Under the pieces are notes generated by a model. The model had not been told where the DNA came from. It ran no database searches and saw only the letters and a list, made by a program, of their open reading frames with translations. From positions 1 through 47,630 of the forward strand of contig JBAYVF010000013.1 of NCBI GenBank assembly GCA_041674705.1: a stretch of DNA of 47,630 nt. Direction: 5' to 3'. Origin of the DNA: Aquincolibacterium sp041674705 (GTDB lineage: Bacteria; Omnitrophota; Omnitrophia; Omnitrophales; Aquincolibacteriaceae). Position numbers and translations under genes: made by a program. Below, in pieces: positions 1-8,028 of this stretch. Numbering within the stretch: position 1 is the stretch's first letter; every line of letters begins with the position of its first letter.

Positions 1-1185
1 AAGAAAGTTGAAACCGAGATCGAATCCCTCCGCCGTGAGAAAGAGGCTTCGATCAAGGCTCAGGATTTCGAGAAGGCCGCGAAGATGCGCGATGATGAGC
101 GGAAGGCCAAGGAAGAACTCCAGAAAATGAAAAAGAGCTGGAAGGAATCCAAATCCGAAGTCGAGGTCCAGGTGACGGAGGAGGATATCGCCTACGTGGT
201 CGCCAAGTGGACCGGTGTGCCTTTGGCGCGTCTCGAGGAAAAAGAAACCGCGCGACTTCTCAAGATGGAAGATGAGTTGCATCGGAAGATCATCGGTCAG
301 GATGAAGCGATCCGCGCGATCTCGCACGCGGTACGCCGGTCCCGTTCCGGGCTCCGCAATCCGCGCCGTCCGATAGGCTCGTTCATCTTTTTGGGCCCGA
401 CCGGTGTCGGGAAAACGCTTTTGGCCCGTGCGCTTGCGGACTTCATGTTCGGCGATCAAGACGCCGTAGTGGTCGTGGATTGTTCCGAATACGGGGAAAA
501 ATTCAACGTCTCGCGGCTTGTCGGGGCGCCTCCGGGGTATGTGGGCTATGAAGAAGGCGGGCAGCTTACGGAAAAAGTCCGTCGTCGTCCATATTCGGTA
601 GTGCTTTTAGACGAAATCGAAAAAGCGCATCCCGATGTTTTCAACATCCTTCTCCAGCTCATGGAAGAGGGGCGTTTGACGGATTCGTTTGGCCGCAAAG
701 TGGATTTCCGGAATACCATTGTGATCATGACCTCGAATGTCGGGGCGGATCTGGTCCGGAAACAGGGTGATTTGGGTTTTGCTCCCAAAAAAGATGAAAT
801 GAATTATGAGGGGTTAAAGCAGAAGCTCCTGGATGAAACGAAAAAAGTTTTTCGTCCGGAATTTCTGAACCGGGTGGACGACACCATTGTTTTCCATCCT
901 CTGACGCGCCAGGATCTGGAGCAGATCATCCATATCGAGCTCAAGGAAGTGCTGGACCGTCTTAAGGATAAAAAGATCGAATTGGTTCTTTCCGAAGAAG
1001 TCCTGAAATTCCTGATCGATCAAGGGTATGATCCGGTGTTCGGGGCCCGGCCGCTCAAGAGGACGATCCAGCGTTTTATCGAGAACGTTCTGGCTGAAGA
1101 GATCCTCGGCGGGAAATTTGAAGAAGGCGATAAGATCGTGGCGGAGATCCGTGGGGAACGGATCTCTTTTGAAAAAGCGACCTGA
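1..1185 (+). CDS. clpC: ATP-dependent Clp protease ATPase ClpC, C-terminal part (5' truncated by window)
   Basis: Frame 1 is open from the first base, so the gene began upstream; 394 residues are visible. They start in the UVR/coiled-coil middle region (charged helix rich in K/E, with FEKAAKMRD). The second AAA+ module follows: Walker A GPTGVGKT (bases 394-417), Walker B VVLLDEIEKAH, sensor-1 IVIMTSNVGA, and a C-terminal small domain with GYDPVFGARPLKR. This order is typical of ClpC/MecB unfoldases, which feed proteins to ClpP in the cytoplasm; the UVR part separates it from ClpA and ClpB. In Firmicutes clpC lies upstream of a yacL-ispD-ispF group, and the same order recurs here with lipid-transport genes in between. 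The next gene starts 18 bases after the stop. Confidence 0.95.
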   Translation, partial: KKVETEIESLRREKEASIKAQDFEKAAKMRDDERKAKEELQKMKKSWKESKSEVEVQVTEEDIAYVVAKWTGVPLARLEEKETARLLKMEDELHRKIIGQDEAIRAISHAVRRSRSGLRNPRRPIGSFIFLGPTGVGKTLLARALADFMFGDQDAVVVVDCSEYGEKFNVSRLVGAPPGYVGYEEGGQLTEKVRRRPYSVVLLDEIEKAHPDVFNILLQLMEEGRLTDSFGRKVDFRNTIVIMTSNVGADLVRKQGDLGFAPKKDEMNYEGLKQKLLDETKKVFRPEFLNRVDDTIVFHPLTRQDLEQIIHIELKEVLDRLKDKKIELVLSEEVLKFLIDQGYDPVFGARPLKRTIQRFIENVLAEEILGGKFEEGDKIVAEIRGERISFEKAT

Positions 1186-1203
1186 CGCGAGAGACCCGCG
1201 CGT

Positions 1204-3129
1204 ATGCGCTCTTTTCTGAAAGCGGTTCTTCTTTTCTTCGTACTTGCGGCCGTGATTGGCGCGCTCCTTTTGAATTTTCTCCTGAACCGCATCGCGCGTT
1301 CCGAGGATTTCAAGCGTTTTGCCGAGCAAAAAGTCGGCGAATACCTGAAAGCCACGGTCCATATTGGCGAGATCCGGCCTTACCGTCTCAACCAGCTTGC
1401 ACTTGAAAAGATCCTCATAGAAAGCCCTTCCTCGAAGGGGGGCTCCCAATTGATCCGTGCGGATCGCCTTCTTTTTCGCTATGACCTGACGCAGCTTTGG
1501 CATCGGAAGTTTGAGACCCCTGCGGGCGTGGTGTTAAAGAATCCCGCGATCCTGATCGAGCAGGATCAATTCCCTTATCGGTATTTTGAGAAGGCCTCAA
1601 CCGGGTCTTCCGGTTTTTCGATGCCATCTTTGGACTTCAAGGGCGGGGAGATCCGCTATCTTCTTTCGTCGCTGGGGAAGGAAATTTTGCTTCGCGAAGT
1701 GGAAGGCAAGATCCTGCCGTCGCTTGATAAAAAAGTTCAAGTGGATGTGCGCGCCCGCGTGACCGGGATCGTGGATGGGCGGGTCCATATTTATGGAACG
1801 GTCGATCCTTCCAGGAGCACGCATGATCTTTGGTTGGAGGTGGATGCCATGGACCTTGCGCAGGATATTCCTCTTCCTTTCAAGTCGCTTAAGGGAAAAG
1901 TCCGGTGGGTGGGGAGCGATCTTTTTTTTGAAAATCTTCAGGGAACCTTGTACGGGTGGGACGCCTTGCTTTCCGGTGCTTTTTTGAACCGTGAGGGGCA
2001 GCCCGAGGTGAATGCGCATATCCAGCTCGGGAAAGGGACACCCTGGATGAAGCTGAATTTCGCGTTAAGTCTTCCGCGCCAGACGCTCGAAGGAACTTTC
2101 CAGCCCGCCGACGGAAGAGTCTTTAATTTTTCCGGAAAAGTCCATCAGGATCACAAACGTTTTGTGATGGATTCGATCCTTCTGGATTCAGGGTACGAGG
2201 GGCAGGGAGAATTTGATTTCGCTAGCGGCAATTATCAACTCAGTTTTGAAAAAGGCGCGAAGCGAATGGCCGTTCACTCCAATCTCCGGGGGTTGGACTT
2301 TGTGCTGAATTTTCATTTGGATCATGTGAAAACTTTTGGCATGGATCTCGTGACGCAGGGGAAGCTTTTTCTTCACTCGGTCTCGCCACGCTGGAAAGGA
2401 CGCGACATCTTTTTTAGGGGGGAGTTTGAGACGGATTATTTTATTCTGGATCGCCAGCCGTTTGAGGACCTGAAAGGCGCGTTTGAATTAAGTCCCGCCG
2501 GGGTTACCGGCATCCGGAGTTCATGGGGAAAACAATTTCAAATGACCGGTCAAGCGACAAGGCCTGTAAAAAATCCTCATCTGAAGCTCCTGTTGCGGGT
2601 GGCGGATTTTGATCTCGGGACGGTGCACCAGTTTGCGGCCAAGCCTTTACCCAAGGCGCTCGGAGGCCGTCTGGAGGGGACGCTTTCCTTGGAAGGGGAT
2701 CTTTCGAAGCCCGAGGTTTCGGGTGTTTTCAATATCCATGACGGAAAGTGGGGACAACTTGATTATGACCGTGGTATCATTCAGCTACGCGGATTTCTTC
2801 CGTATCTGCCGCTCAAGGATTCCAAGATCTGGAAGGGCCGCACGGTTTTTTCCTTGAGCGGGGCTTTGGATCTGAAGCTTGACAATATATTCGCGGGAGT
2901 AAAAATACAGACGCCGGACAATCTGGTGATCTGGAAGGGCGTTGAAGCGGTCCTTCACGAGAAAGACAACAGCCTGGAAGTGGGCACGTCAAAGCTAGGT
3001 CAGTGGGGCGAATTCTCAGTGCTCGAAGCCCGTTCACCGTTGCCGGGATCCGGGGCGGATGAGGGTGAGGTCAAGGATGGAGAAAAGGAAGAGGCAAAGG
3101 TTCTTTTTGGTCCCAAGTTGAAATTTTAA
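1204..3129 (+). CDS. AsmA/TamB-like membrane-anchored lipid-transfer-type protein
   Basis: 641 residues. One N-terminal membrane segment (about residues 7-28, LLFFVLAAVIGALLL) is followed by a long beta-rich region with little helix. The early part (about residues 45-75, ending in LALEKILIESP) resembles the start of AsmA-like domains. Around residues 480-530 the pattern GRLEGTLSLEGDLSKPEVSG resembles the repeating units of TamB/AsmA proteins. Such proteins span the periplasm as hydrophobic grooves and are linked to phospholipid movement to the outer membrane. The C-terminus is charged and probably disordered (SGADEGEVKDGEKEE). It sits 21 bases before mlaE, so a joint role with MlaEFD is likely by inference. 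Family assignment rests on architecture and short motifs only. No strong ribosome site precedes the ATG at 1204. Confidence 0.7.
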   Translation: MRSFLKAVLLFFVLAAVIGALLLNFLLNRIARSEDFKRFAEQKVGEYLKATVHIGEIRPYRLNQLALEKILIESPSSKGGSQLIRADRLLFRYDLTQLWHRKFETPAGVVLKNPAILIEQDQFPYRYFEKASTGSSGFSMPSLDFKGGEIRYLLSSLGKEILLREVEGKILPSLDKKVQVDVRARVTGIVDGRVHIYGTVDPSRSTHDLWLEVDAMDLAQDIPLPFKSLKGKVRWVGSDLFFENLQGTLYGWDALLSGAFLNREGQPEVNAHIQLGKGTPWMKLNFALSLPRQTLEGTFQPADGRVFNFSGKVHQDHKRFVMDSILLDSGYEGQGEFDFASGNYQLSFEKGAKRMAVHSNLRGLDFVLNFHLDHVKTFGMDLVTQGKLFLHSVSPRWKGRDIFFRGEFETDYFILDRQPFEDLKGAFELSPAGVTGIRSSWGKQFQMTGQATRPVKNPHLKLLLRVADFDLGTVHQFAAKPLPKALGGRLEGTLSLEGDLSKPEVSGVFNIHDGKWGQLDYDRGIIQLRGFLPYLPLKDSKIWKGRTVFSLSGALDLKLDNIFAGVKIQTPDNLVIWKGVEAVLHEKDNSLEVGTSKLGQWGEFSVLEARSPLPGSGADEGEVKDGEKEEAKVLFGPKLKF

Positions 3130-3150
3130 TGATGGAGTGATGGAAGATTT

Positions 3151-3963
3151 ATGTCGGATTGGGAAAACCTGAGGCGGACCGTATCGATCCGGTCGTGGTT
3201 GCAAAAGTTTGGGGCGGGGTGTCTGGATATTTTCCAAGGCGCCGGGGGCATTGCGCTTCTTTTTGTGGATGCCTGCGCGCTGTTGGTTTCCAAAAAGATC
3301 CGTTGGAAAGCAACGCTCGATCAGATGAACAAGATCGGCGTGGAGTCGTTGCCTCTGGTTTTTCTTACCGCCTTTTTTACAGGGATGGTGCTCGCCTTAC
3401 AATCGGCTTATCAGCTGCGTCTTTTTTCTGCGGAGAAATTCACCGCGGACCTGATCTCGGTTTCTTTGTGCCGGGAATTGGGTCCCGTCCTGACCTCAAT
3501 GGTCGTCGCCGGCCGTGTGGGGGCTTCGATCGCCGCGGAGCTCGGCACGATGAAGGTGACCGAACAGATCGATGCGCTGAAGTCGCTTGCCATGAATCCC
3601 GTCCAGTATCTTGTGATCCCAAGATTTGTCGCGGCTCTCTTTATGCTTTTTTTGCTGACCATCTACGCGGATGTGATCGGCATGTTCGGGGGCTACCTCA
3701 TCTCTGTTTTTAAACTCGGCATGAGTTCTCATATGTACATCAAGCGCGGGATCGATGCTCTGGTGGTCAAGGATGTCGTGACCGGTCTCATTAAAGCTTT
3801 TTTCTTCGGCGGGATCATTTCGATCGTCGGATGCTATTTCGGATTCACGGCTCGTGGCGGCGCTGAAGGTGTGGGGCGAGCGACAACGCTTGCCGTGGTG
3901 GTTTCCCTTATCATGGTGATCGCATCCGACGCTCTTTTTTCGGCGATCTTTTATTTCTTTTAA
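3151..3963 (+). CDS. mlaE: MlaE-family phospholipid ABC transporter permease
   Basis: 270 residues with about five or six hydrophobic segments. The MlaE family signature is clear: RELGP at 108-112, then AGRVGASIAAELGTM and EQIDAL at 138-143, and near the C-terminus GAEGVGRATTLAVV. It is the inner-membrane permease of the Mla/MCE system that moves glycerophospholipids between the two membranes. The next two genes encode its ATPase and MCE partner, giving the usual E-F-D order. A GGAG-containing stretch lies shortly upstream of the ATG. Direction of lipid transport cannot be read from sequence. Confidence 0.95.
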   Translation: MSDWENLRRTVSIRSWLQKFGAGCLDIFQGAGGIALLFVDACALLVSKKIRWKATLDQMNKIGVESLPLVFLTAFFTGMVLALQSAYQLRLFSAEKFTADLISVSLCRELGPVLTSMVVAGRVGASIAAELGTMKVTEQIDALKSLAMNPVQYLVIPRFVAALFMLFLLTIYADVIGMFGGYLISVFKLGMSSHMYIKRGIDALVVKDVVTGLIKAFFFGGIISIVGCYFGFTARGGAEGVGRATTLAVVVSLIMVIASDALFSAIFYFF

Positions 3964-3981
3964 ACGAAAGCACGGTGCTTC

Positions 3982-4752
3982 TTGATCCAGATTCAAGGTA
4001 TTCATAAATGGTTCGGAACCCATCATGTCCTGAAAGGGGTCGACCTGACCATTAAGGAAGGGGAGACGATTGTGATCATCGGCCGGTCGGGATGTGGGAA
4101 AAGTGTCCTTTTGAAGCATATCATGGCCATTCTGGAGCCGGATGAAGGGGATATCAAGATCGACGGGCAATCCATGTTCTCGATGGATCCGGAAGGACAG
4201 GATCAGTGCCGGTTGCAGCTCGGGATGCTTTTTCAAGGCGCCGCGCTCTTTGATTCGCTGACGGTGCTCGAAAATGTCGGATTTTCTCTTTTTGAACACA
4301 CAAACCTTTCCGAGGAAGTGATCAGTCAGAGGGTTCTGAAAAAGTTGCGCATGGTGGGGCTCGAAGGGATCGAGAATTTGATGCCGGCCAGTCTTTCGGG
4401 GGGGATGAAAAAACGGGTGGGCTTGGCACGGGCCATTTGCAACGAGCCGAAGATCATTCTTTATGATGAGCCGACGACAGGCCTCGATCCGATCAATGCG
4501 GACGTTATCAATGAGCTCATTTTGAGCATGCAGAAACAACTGAAAGTGGTCTCGATCGTAGTGACCCATGATATGACCAGCGCTTACAAAGTGGCGGATC
4601 GCATCGCCATGCTTTACGAGGGACGGATCATCGGCATCGGAACACCTGATGAGATCCGGAATTCTCCCGACCCAGTTATTCAGCAATTCATTACCGGATC
4701 GGCGCGTGGCCCGATCACGGATAAGCAGCAAAAGGAGACGGAGTCATTATGA
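3982..4752 (+). CDS. mlaF: MlaF-family phospholipid ABC transporter ATPase
   Basis: 256 residues, a single ABC ATPase domain: Walker A GRSGCGKS (34-41), Q-loop Q85, signature LSGGMKKR (138-145), Walker B ending in D162-E163, and switch histidine H196. The GMKKRVGLARAI form of the signature helix is typical of MlaF/Ttg2A rather than other importers. It powers MlaE. The start is a TTG at 3982, chosen because homology begins at once and no ATG is better placed; the ribosome site is weak (GAAAG). It overlaps mlaD by four bases (ATGA), implying coupled translation. Confidence 0.95.
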   Translation: MIQIQGIHKWFGTHHVLKGVDLTIKEGETIVIIGRSGCGKSVLLKHIMAILEPDEGDIKIDGQSMFSMDPEGQDQCRLQLGMLFQGAALFDSLTVLENVGFSLFEHTNLSEEVISQRVLKKLRMVGLEGIENLMPASLSGGMKKRVGLARAICNEPKIILYDEPTTGLDPINADVINELILSMQKQLKVVSIVVTHDMTSAYKVADRIAMLYEGRIIGIGTPDEIRNSPDPVIQQFITGSARGPITDKQQKETESL

Positions 4753-5405
4753 AAAAGAAAAGTAATGAGGTGTCGGTAGGGGTTTTTGTGATCTTGGGGT
4801 TCATTTTTTTAACGTTGGTGCTCTTCTTTGTCAGCGGGGTGTATTTATTCCGCTCGGGGTATACCGTGGATGCGATGTTCAACTACGTGAGTATTCTCAA
4901 TAAAGGGGCGCCGGTGCGCATGGCGGGAGTCCGGGTCGGGGAAGTGAGCCAAGTGGATATTGTTTATGATCAAGCCAAGCAGATCAATCGCGTGAAGGTC
5001 AAACTTTTTATTGAAAAGGGGTTTGAAATCAGAGAAAATTACGCCTTCACCATACGGGGCACGCATGTCTTGAGTGAGCCTCATGTGGAGATCTCGCCGA
5101 AACCCGGGACTTTTCCGCTTCTCCGTAATGGCGCGCTGGTCGAAGGAGTGCCCTTGGTTGCGGTGGAGGAGCTTTTCGACCAGGCGCATAAGACCCTGGA
5201 TAAGGTCGAATCTTCCAGTACTTCACTGAGCAACATTCTTGGAAGAGTCGACAAAGGGGAAGGCACGGTGGGGAAGCTTCTCAAGGACGACGCGCTTTAC
5301 AATGAGATGGAGGCGTTCGCAAAGGATGTGCGAGCACATCCTTGGAAACTCATCAGAAAAGACTCGAAACACAAGAGAAAGTGGTATTTCCTCTTTTTAG
5401 CGTAA
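4749..5405 (+). CDS. mlaD: MlaD-family MCE-domain lipid-binding protein
   Basis: 218 residues. One transmembrane anchor (about 11-33) is followed by an MCE domain (about 38-118) with GAPVRMAGVRVGEV at 53-66 and a GTHVLSEPHVEISP stretch. A short helical tail carries GEGTVGKLLKDDALYNEM and ends basic. MCE proteins form hexameric rings on the MlaFE complex and channel lipid through a central pore; the domain faces the periplasm. The start overlaps mlaF by ATGA and has GGAG sequences just upstream. The tail is short, so this is the single-MCE MlaD kind rather than a long tunnel type. Confidence 0.93.
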   Translation: MKKKSNEVSVGVFVILGFIFLTLVLFFVSGVYLFRSGYTVDAMFNYVSILNKGAPVRMAGVRVGEVSQVDIVYDQAKQINRVKVKLFIEKGFEIRENYAFTIRGTHVLSEPHVEISPKPGTFPLLRNGALVEGVPLVAVEELFDQAHKTLDKVESSSTSLSNILGRVDKGEGTVGKLLKDDALYNEMEAFAKDVRAHPWKLIRKDSKHKRKWYFLFLA

Positions 5406-5476
5406 GATTTTTTATTAGGAAGCGATGAATATTTTTTCATACACGTTATGCACGCAACATCAAAGGAGCAGTGATC

Positions 5477-6649
5477 ATGATTCTTGCCATAAGATTGATT
5501 TTTATTCTAGGCTGTGCCCTGTTCGGGTATCTTGCGCAAATTCAGTGGCTTTTGAATCTTCAGGTGCCATACAGTGAGTGGATTTCGGCGGTTATCGGGG
5601 GATTCGTCGGTATTCTCATTGTTTTAATCGACGTTTTCTTCAAACAGTACACGGTCCGTAATATCCTTGCGGTGATCCTCGGGTTGGCGCTCGGGCTTAT
5701 GACGCACCGGCTTTTCATGATGGTGGTGGCTTACGCCCATTTTGCGCCGGAAGTTACGCGTAATTTCGGGATCGCCACGGCGATCATTTTTTCCTACCTG
5801 GGCATTATTACGATCCTTCGCGGACAGGATGAATTCAGCCTGATGATCCCGTTTGTGCATCTGGATTCCAAAGGGCCGGGCGAGGAGATGATCGTTCTGG
5901 ATACGAGCGTGATTATCGACGGCCGCATCGCGGACATCGCCAACACCCATTTTCTTTCCAGCAAACTGATCCTGCCGCGATTTGTGCTCAAGGAGCTGCA
6001 ACTGATCGCGGATTCCTCAGACCCTCTGAAACGTGCTCGCGGACGTCGAGGGCTGGATGTCTTGAATGCGATCCAGTCCAATCCGAATATCACGGTGAAG
6101 ATCCATGAACTGGATTTTCCGGAATTCAATACCGTGGATGCGAAATTGGTCCGGATGGGGCAAGTGCTTCAAGCCAAGGTTTTCACCAATGATTACAATC
6201 TCAACAAGGTTGCGGAGCTGCAAGGCGTGAAAGTTCTCAATATCAACGACCTCGCGAATGCTCTGAAACCCGTGGTTATGCCAGGGGAAGAGATGGAAAT
6301 TAAGATCCTCAAGGAAGGCAAGGAACATGAGCAAGGCGTGGCGTATCTCGATGACGGGACCATGGTGGTGGTGGATAACGGCAAACGCCGTTTGGGCCAT
6401 ACCGTGAAGGTCACGATCACGAGCGTGCTTCAGACCCAGGCCGGACGCATGATCTTCGCGAAACTTTCCGATGACAATGGTCATCATCCGGAACGCGGCG
6501 CCGAGCGCTGGCGTGATAACCGGGGTGGTCACGGGAATGATGCCCGCCGTCCGCGGAATGGCAATGACCGGCAAAATCATTCAAATCATCAAGCCTATCA
6601 ACCTCCACCGAACCCGCAGAATTCCCCGATCCACGAGGGAGGGAGATAG
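5477..6649 (+). CDS. Membrane-anchored PIN/TRAM-domain putative RNase (YacL-like)
   Basis: 390 residues. Four hydrophobic segments lie in residues 1-115. A PIN nuclease domain follows (about 138-262) with acidic residues D142, E173, D221 and D239 (contexts LDTSVIIDGR, LKEL, DAKL, TNDYN). A TRAM RNA-binding domain (about 270-332) and a His/Asn/Arg-rich tail complete it. This is the layout of Bacillus YacL, whose gene also precedes ispD. RNase activity is inferred from PIN and TRAM. An in-frame GTG at 5471 is only two bases from the AAAGGAG at 5462-5468, while the ATG at 5477 has eight bases of spacing, so I chose 5477. The low-complexity tail is unusual and may bind nucleic acid or metal. Confidence 0.88.
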   Translation: MILAIRLIFILGCALFGYLAQIQWLLNLQVPYSEWISAVIGGFVGILIVLIDVFFKQYTVRNILAVILGLALGLMTHRLFMMVVAYAHFAPEVTRNFGIATAIIFSYLGIITILRGQDEFSLMIPFVHLDSKGPGEEMIVLDTSVIIDGRIADIANTHFLSSKLILPRFVLKELQLIADSSDPLKRARGRRGLDVLNAIQSNPNITVKIHELDFPEFNTVDAKLVRMGQVLQAKVFTNDYNLNKVAELQGVKVLNINDLANALKPVVMPGEEMEIKILKEGKEHEQGVAYLDDGTMVVVDNGKRRLGHTVKVTITSVLQTQAGRMIFAKLSDDNGHHPERGAERWRDNRGGHGNDARRPRNGNDRQNHSNHQAYQPPPNPQNSPIHEGGR

Positions 6650-6654
6650 AGTGA

Positions 6655-7920
6655 ATGCGAGTTTCACTCATCATTCCTGCCGCCGGGCTTGGTAGCCGAT
6701 TTCAGCAGAGTCTGAGTCGTTCTGACAAGGCGGTCGTTCCGTATCGTTCCAAACTTTCATATCAGCTGAATGGGGAACCGGTCCTTCTCAGGACGCTTCG
6801 CGCCTTTTCCAGGATCCCCGGAATTTCGGAAACGATTGTTGCGATTAGCCCGGAGATGCGTCCAGAAGTGAAAAAATGGGCGCAGCGGGCCAGGGGCTCG
6901 AAGATCCGTTGGATCCTGGGCGGGAAGACCCGCGCCGAGTCGGTCTGGAATGCGCTCAAAAAAACCTCGCCCCGGTCTGATTGGGTTATGGTTCATGATG
7001 GCGCGCGGCCGCTCGTGACACCCGAAGCGATCCGGCAAGTGCTCAAGGCAGGAAAAGGCTGGGACGGCGTGATCCTAGCTCGTAAAGTGGTCCCGACGAT
7101 CAAAAAGGTTTTGACGGAGGACGGGCACATTCGCGAGACGGTAGATCGCAGTTCTCTTTATGAGGCCGAAACGCCGCAGCTTATCCGGCGCGAAGTATTG
7201 CTGAAAGCGTACAAACAGAATCCCAAAGCGTTTGAGGCTACCGACGAAGCGGGTCTCTTGGAAGCGATCGGCGCCCGCGTACGGGTCATGCCTCACGGGG
7301 ATTGGAACCCGAAACTGACCACCTTGATGGACCTGACGCTTGCTGAAGCGATGATTGGCGCCCCCTCACCTTTATCCTCTCTCCCTCCGAGGGGGAGAGG
7401 GAAGGGTGAGGGGACAGAAGTTCGCGTCGGGATCGGATTTGACACGCACCGGCTGGTGAAAGGCCGTAAATTCTATCTCGGCGGCATCGTGATCCCGTCG
7501 CCGAAAGGCGCGCTCGGTCATTCGGACGGGGATGCGCTGCTTCACGCGCTGGCGGACGCGATCCTGGGGGCGATCGGGGCCGGGGATATCGGCGAGTGGT
7601 TCTCGGACCGCGATCCGAAATATAAAAATATTCGCAGCACGAAGATCCTGGGAGTTATTCTCGCGGAAGCCAAGCGACGAGGGTGGCAGCCGTACCACGC
7701 GGATACGAACATTATTCTGGAATCTCCGAAGCTCTATACTTATAAAGCAAAGATCCGTAAAAGCGTCGCGAAATGCCTTGGACTTCCTGAACAAGATATT
7801 TCCATTAAGGCTCGCACCCGGGAAGGCCTTGGCCCTGAAGGCGAAGGCCTGGCGGTGACCTGTGAAGCCATCGTTGCAATGAAACGGATAAACCAAGATA
7901 CAAACACCAAGATCCAGTGA
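6655..7920 (+). CDS. ispDF: Bifunctional IspD-IspF (MEP cytidylyltransferase / MECDP synthase)
   Basis: 421 residues. The IspD half (about 1-232) has PAAGLGSRF (8-16) and VHDGARP (113-119) and joins CTP to methylerythritol phosphate. The IspF half (about 256-415) has FDTH (D263, H265), GHSDGDALLH and a GEGLAVTCEAIVAM end and makes the cyclic diphosphate. Both are non-mevalonate isoprenoid steps; the intermediate IspE step is not in the window. Residues 236-253, the linker, are encoded by an inverted repeat (7362-7413). The final residues (about NQDTNTKIQ) come from a heptamer array. IspD also has an extra basic stretch near residues 17-37. GGAGG-like sequence precedes the ATG at 6655. Confidence 0.95.
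   Translation: MRVSLIIPAAGLGSRFQQSLSRSDKAVVPYRSKLSYQLNGEPVLLRTLRAFSRIPGISETIVAISPEMRPEVKKWAQRARGSKIRWILGGKTRAESVWNALKKTSPRSDWVMVHDGARPLVTPEAIRQVLKAGKGWDGVILARKVVPTIKKVLTEDGHIRETVDRSSLYEAETPQLIRREVLLKAYKQNPKAFEATDEAGLLEAIGARVRVMPHGDWNPKLTTLMDLTLAEAMIGAPSPLSSLPPRGRGKGEGTEVRVGIGFDTHRLVKGRKFYLGGIVIPSPKGALGHSDGDALLHALADAILGAIGAGDIGEWFSDRDPKYKNIRSTKILGVILAEAKRRGWQPYHADTNIILESPKLYTYKAKIRKSVAKCLGLPEQDISIKARTREGLGPEGEGLAVTCEAIVAMKRINQDTNTKIQ
7362..7413. repeat. Palindromic repeat inside the IspD-IspF linker
   Basis: The arms begin CCCCTCACC (7362-7370) and end GGTGAGGGG (7405-7413). Between them are pyrimidine-rich then purine-rich stretches (CTCTCTCCCTCC / GGGGGAGAGGGA) that also pair imperfectly, giving a roughly 52-base hairpin. 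It is translated in frame as a Pro/Ser/Gly/Arg-rich linker. From memory it resembles a C/T-rich dispersed palindrome seen between genes in many bacteria; I cannot confirm copy number from this window. Confidence 0.8.
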
Positions 7921-8014
7921 CCAAACAAGAACCAATCACCAAAACCCAATCGCCATTTTTGGGTTTGAAAATTGGTGCTTGGAAATTGTTTGGTTCTTGT
8001 TTCTTGGTTCTTGG
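7892..8014. repeat. Inverted array of 7-bp repeats between ispDF and cysS
   Basis: The left arm (7892-7954) reads as successive 7-mers built on ACCAA or CCAAT (ACCAAGA, TACAAAC, ACCAAGA, TCCAGTG, ACCAAAC and so on). The right arm carries complementary units, clearest at the end: TGTTTGG, TTCTTGT, TTCTTGG, TTCTTGG (7987-8014). The arms can pair as a long imperfect hairpin. The left arm overlaps the last codons and stop of ispDF. The right arm ends 14 bases before the cysS ATG, close to its ribosome site. It resembles the heptamer STRR repeats of cyanobacteria in form. Confidence 0.75.
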
Positions 8015-8028
8015 AATTTAAGGAAATT

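Noticed and set aside
3496..4731. Long open frame on the - strand (411 codons) opposite mlaE and mlaF
   Set aside because: It lies antisense to two genes with clear motifs, gives a His/Asp/Arg-rich sequence of no known type, and has no ribosome site.
5406..5476. Promoter between mlaD and the PIN/TRAM gene
   Set aside because: The spacer is AT-rich but no -35/-10 pair with acceptable spacing stands out.
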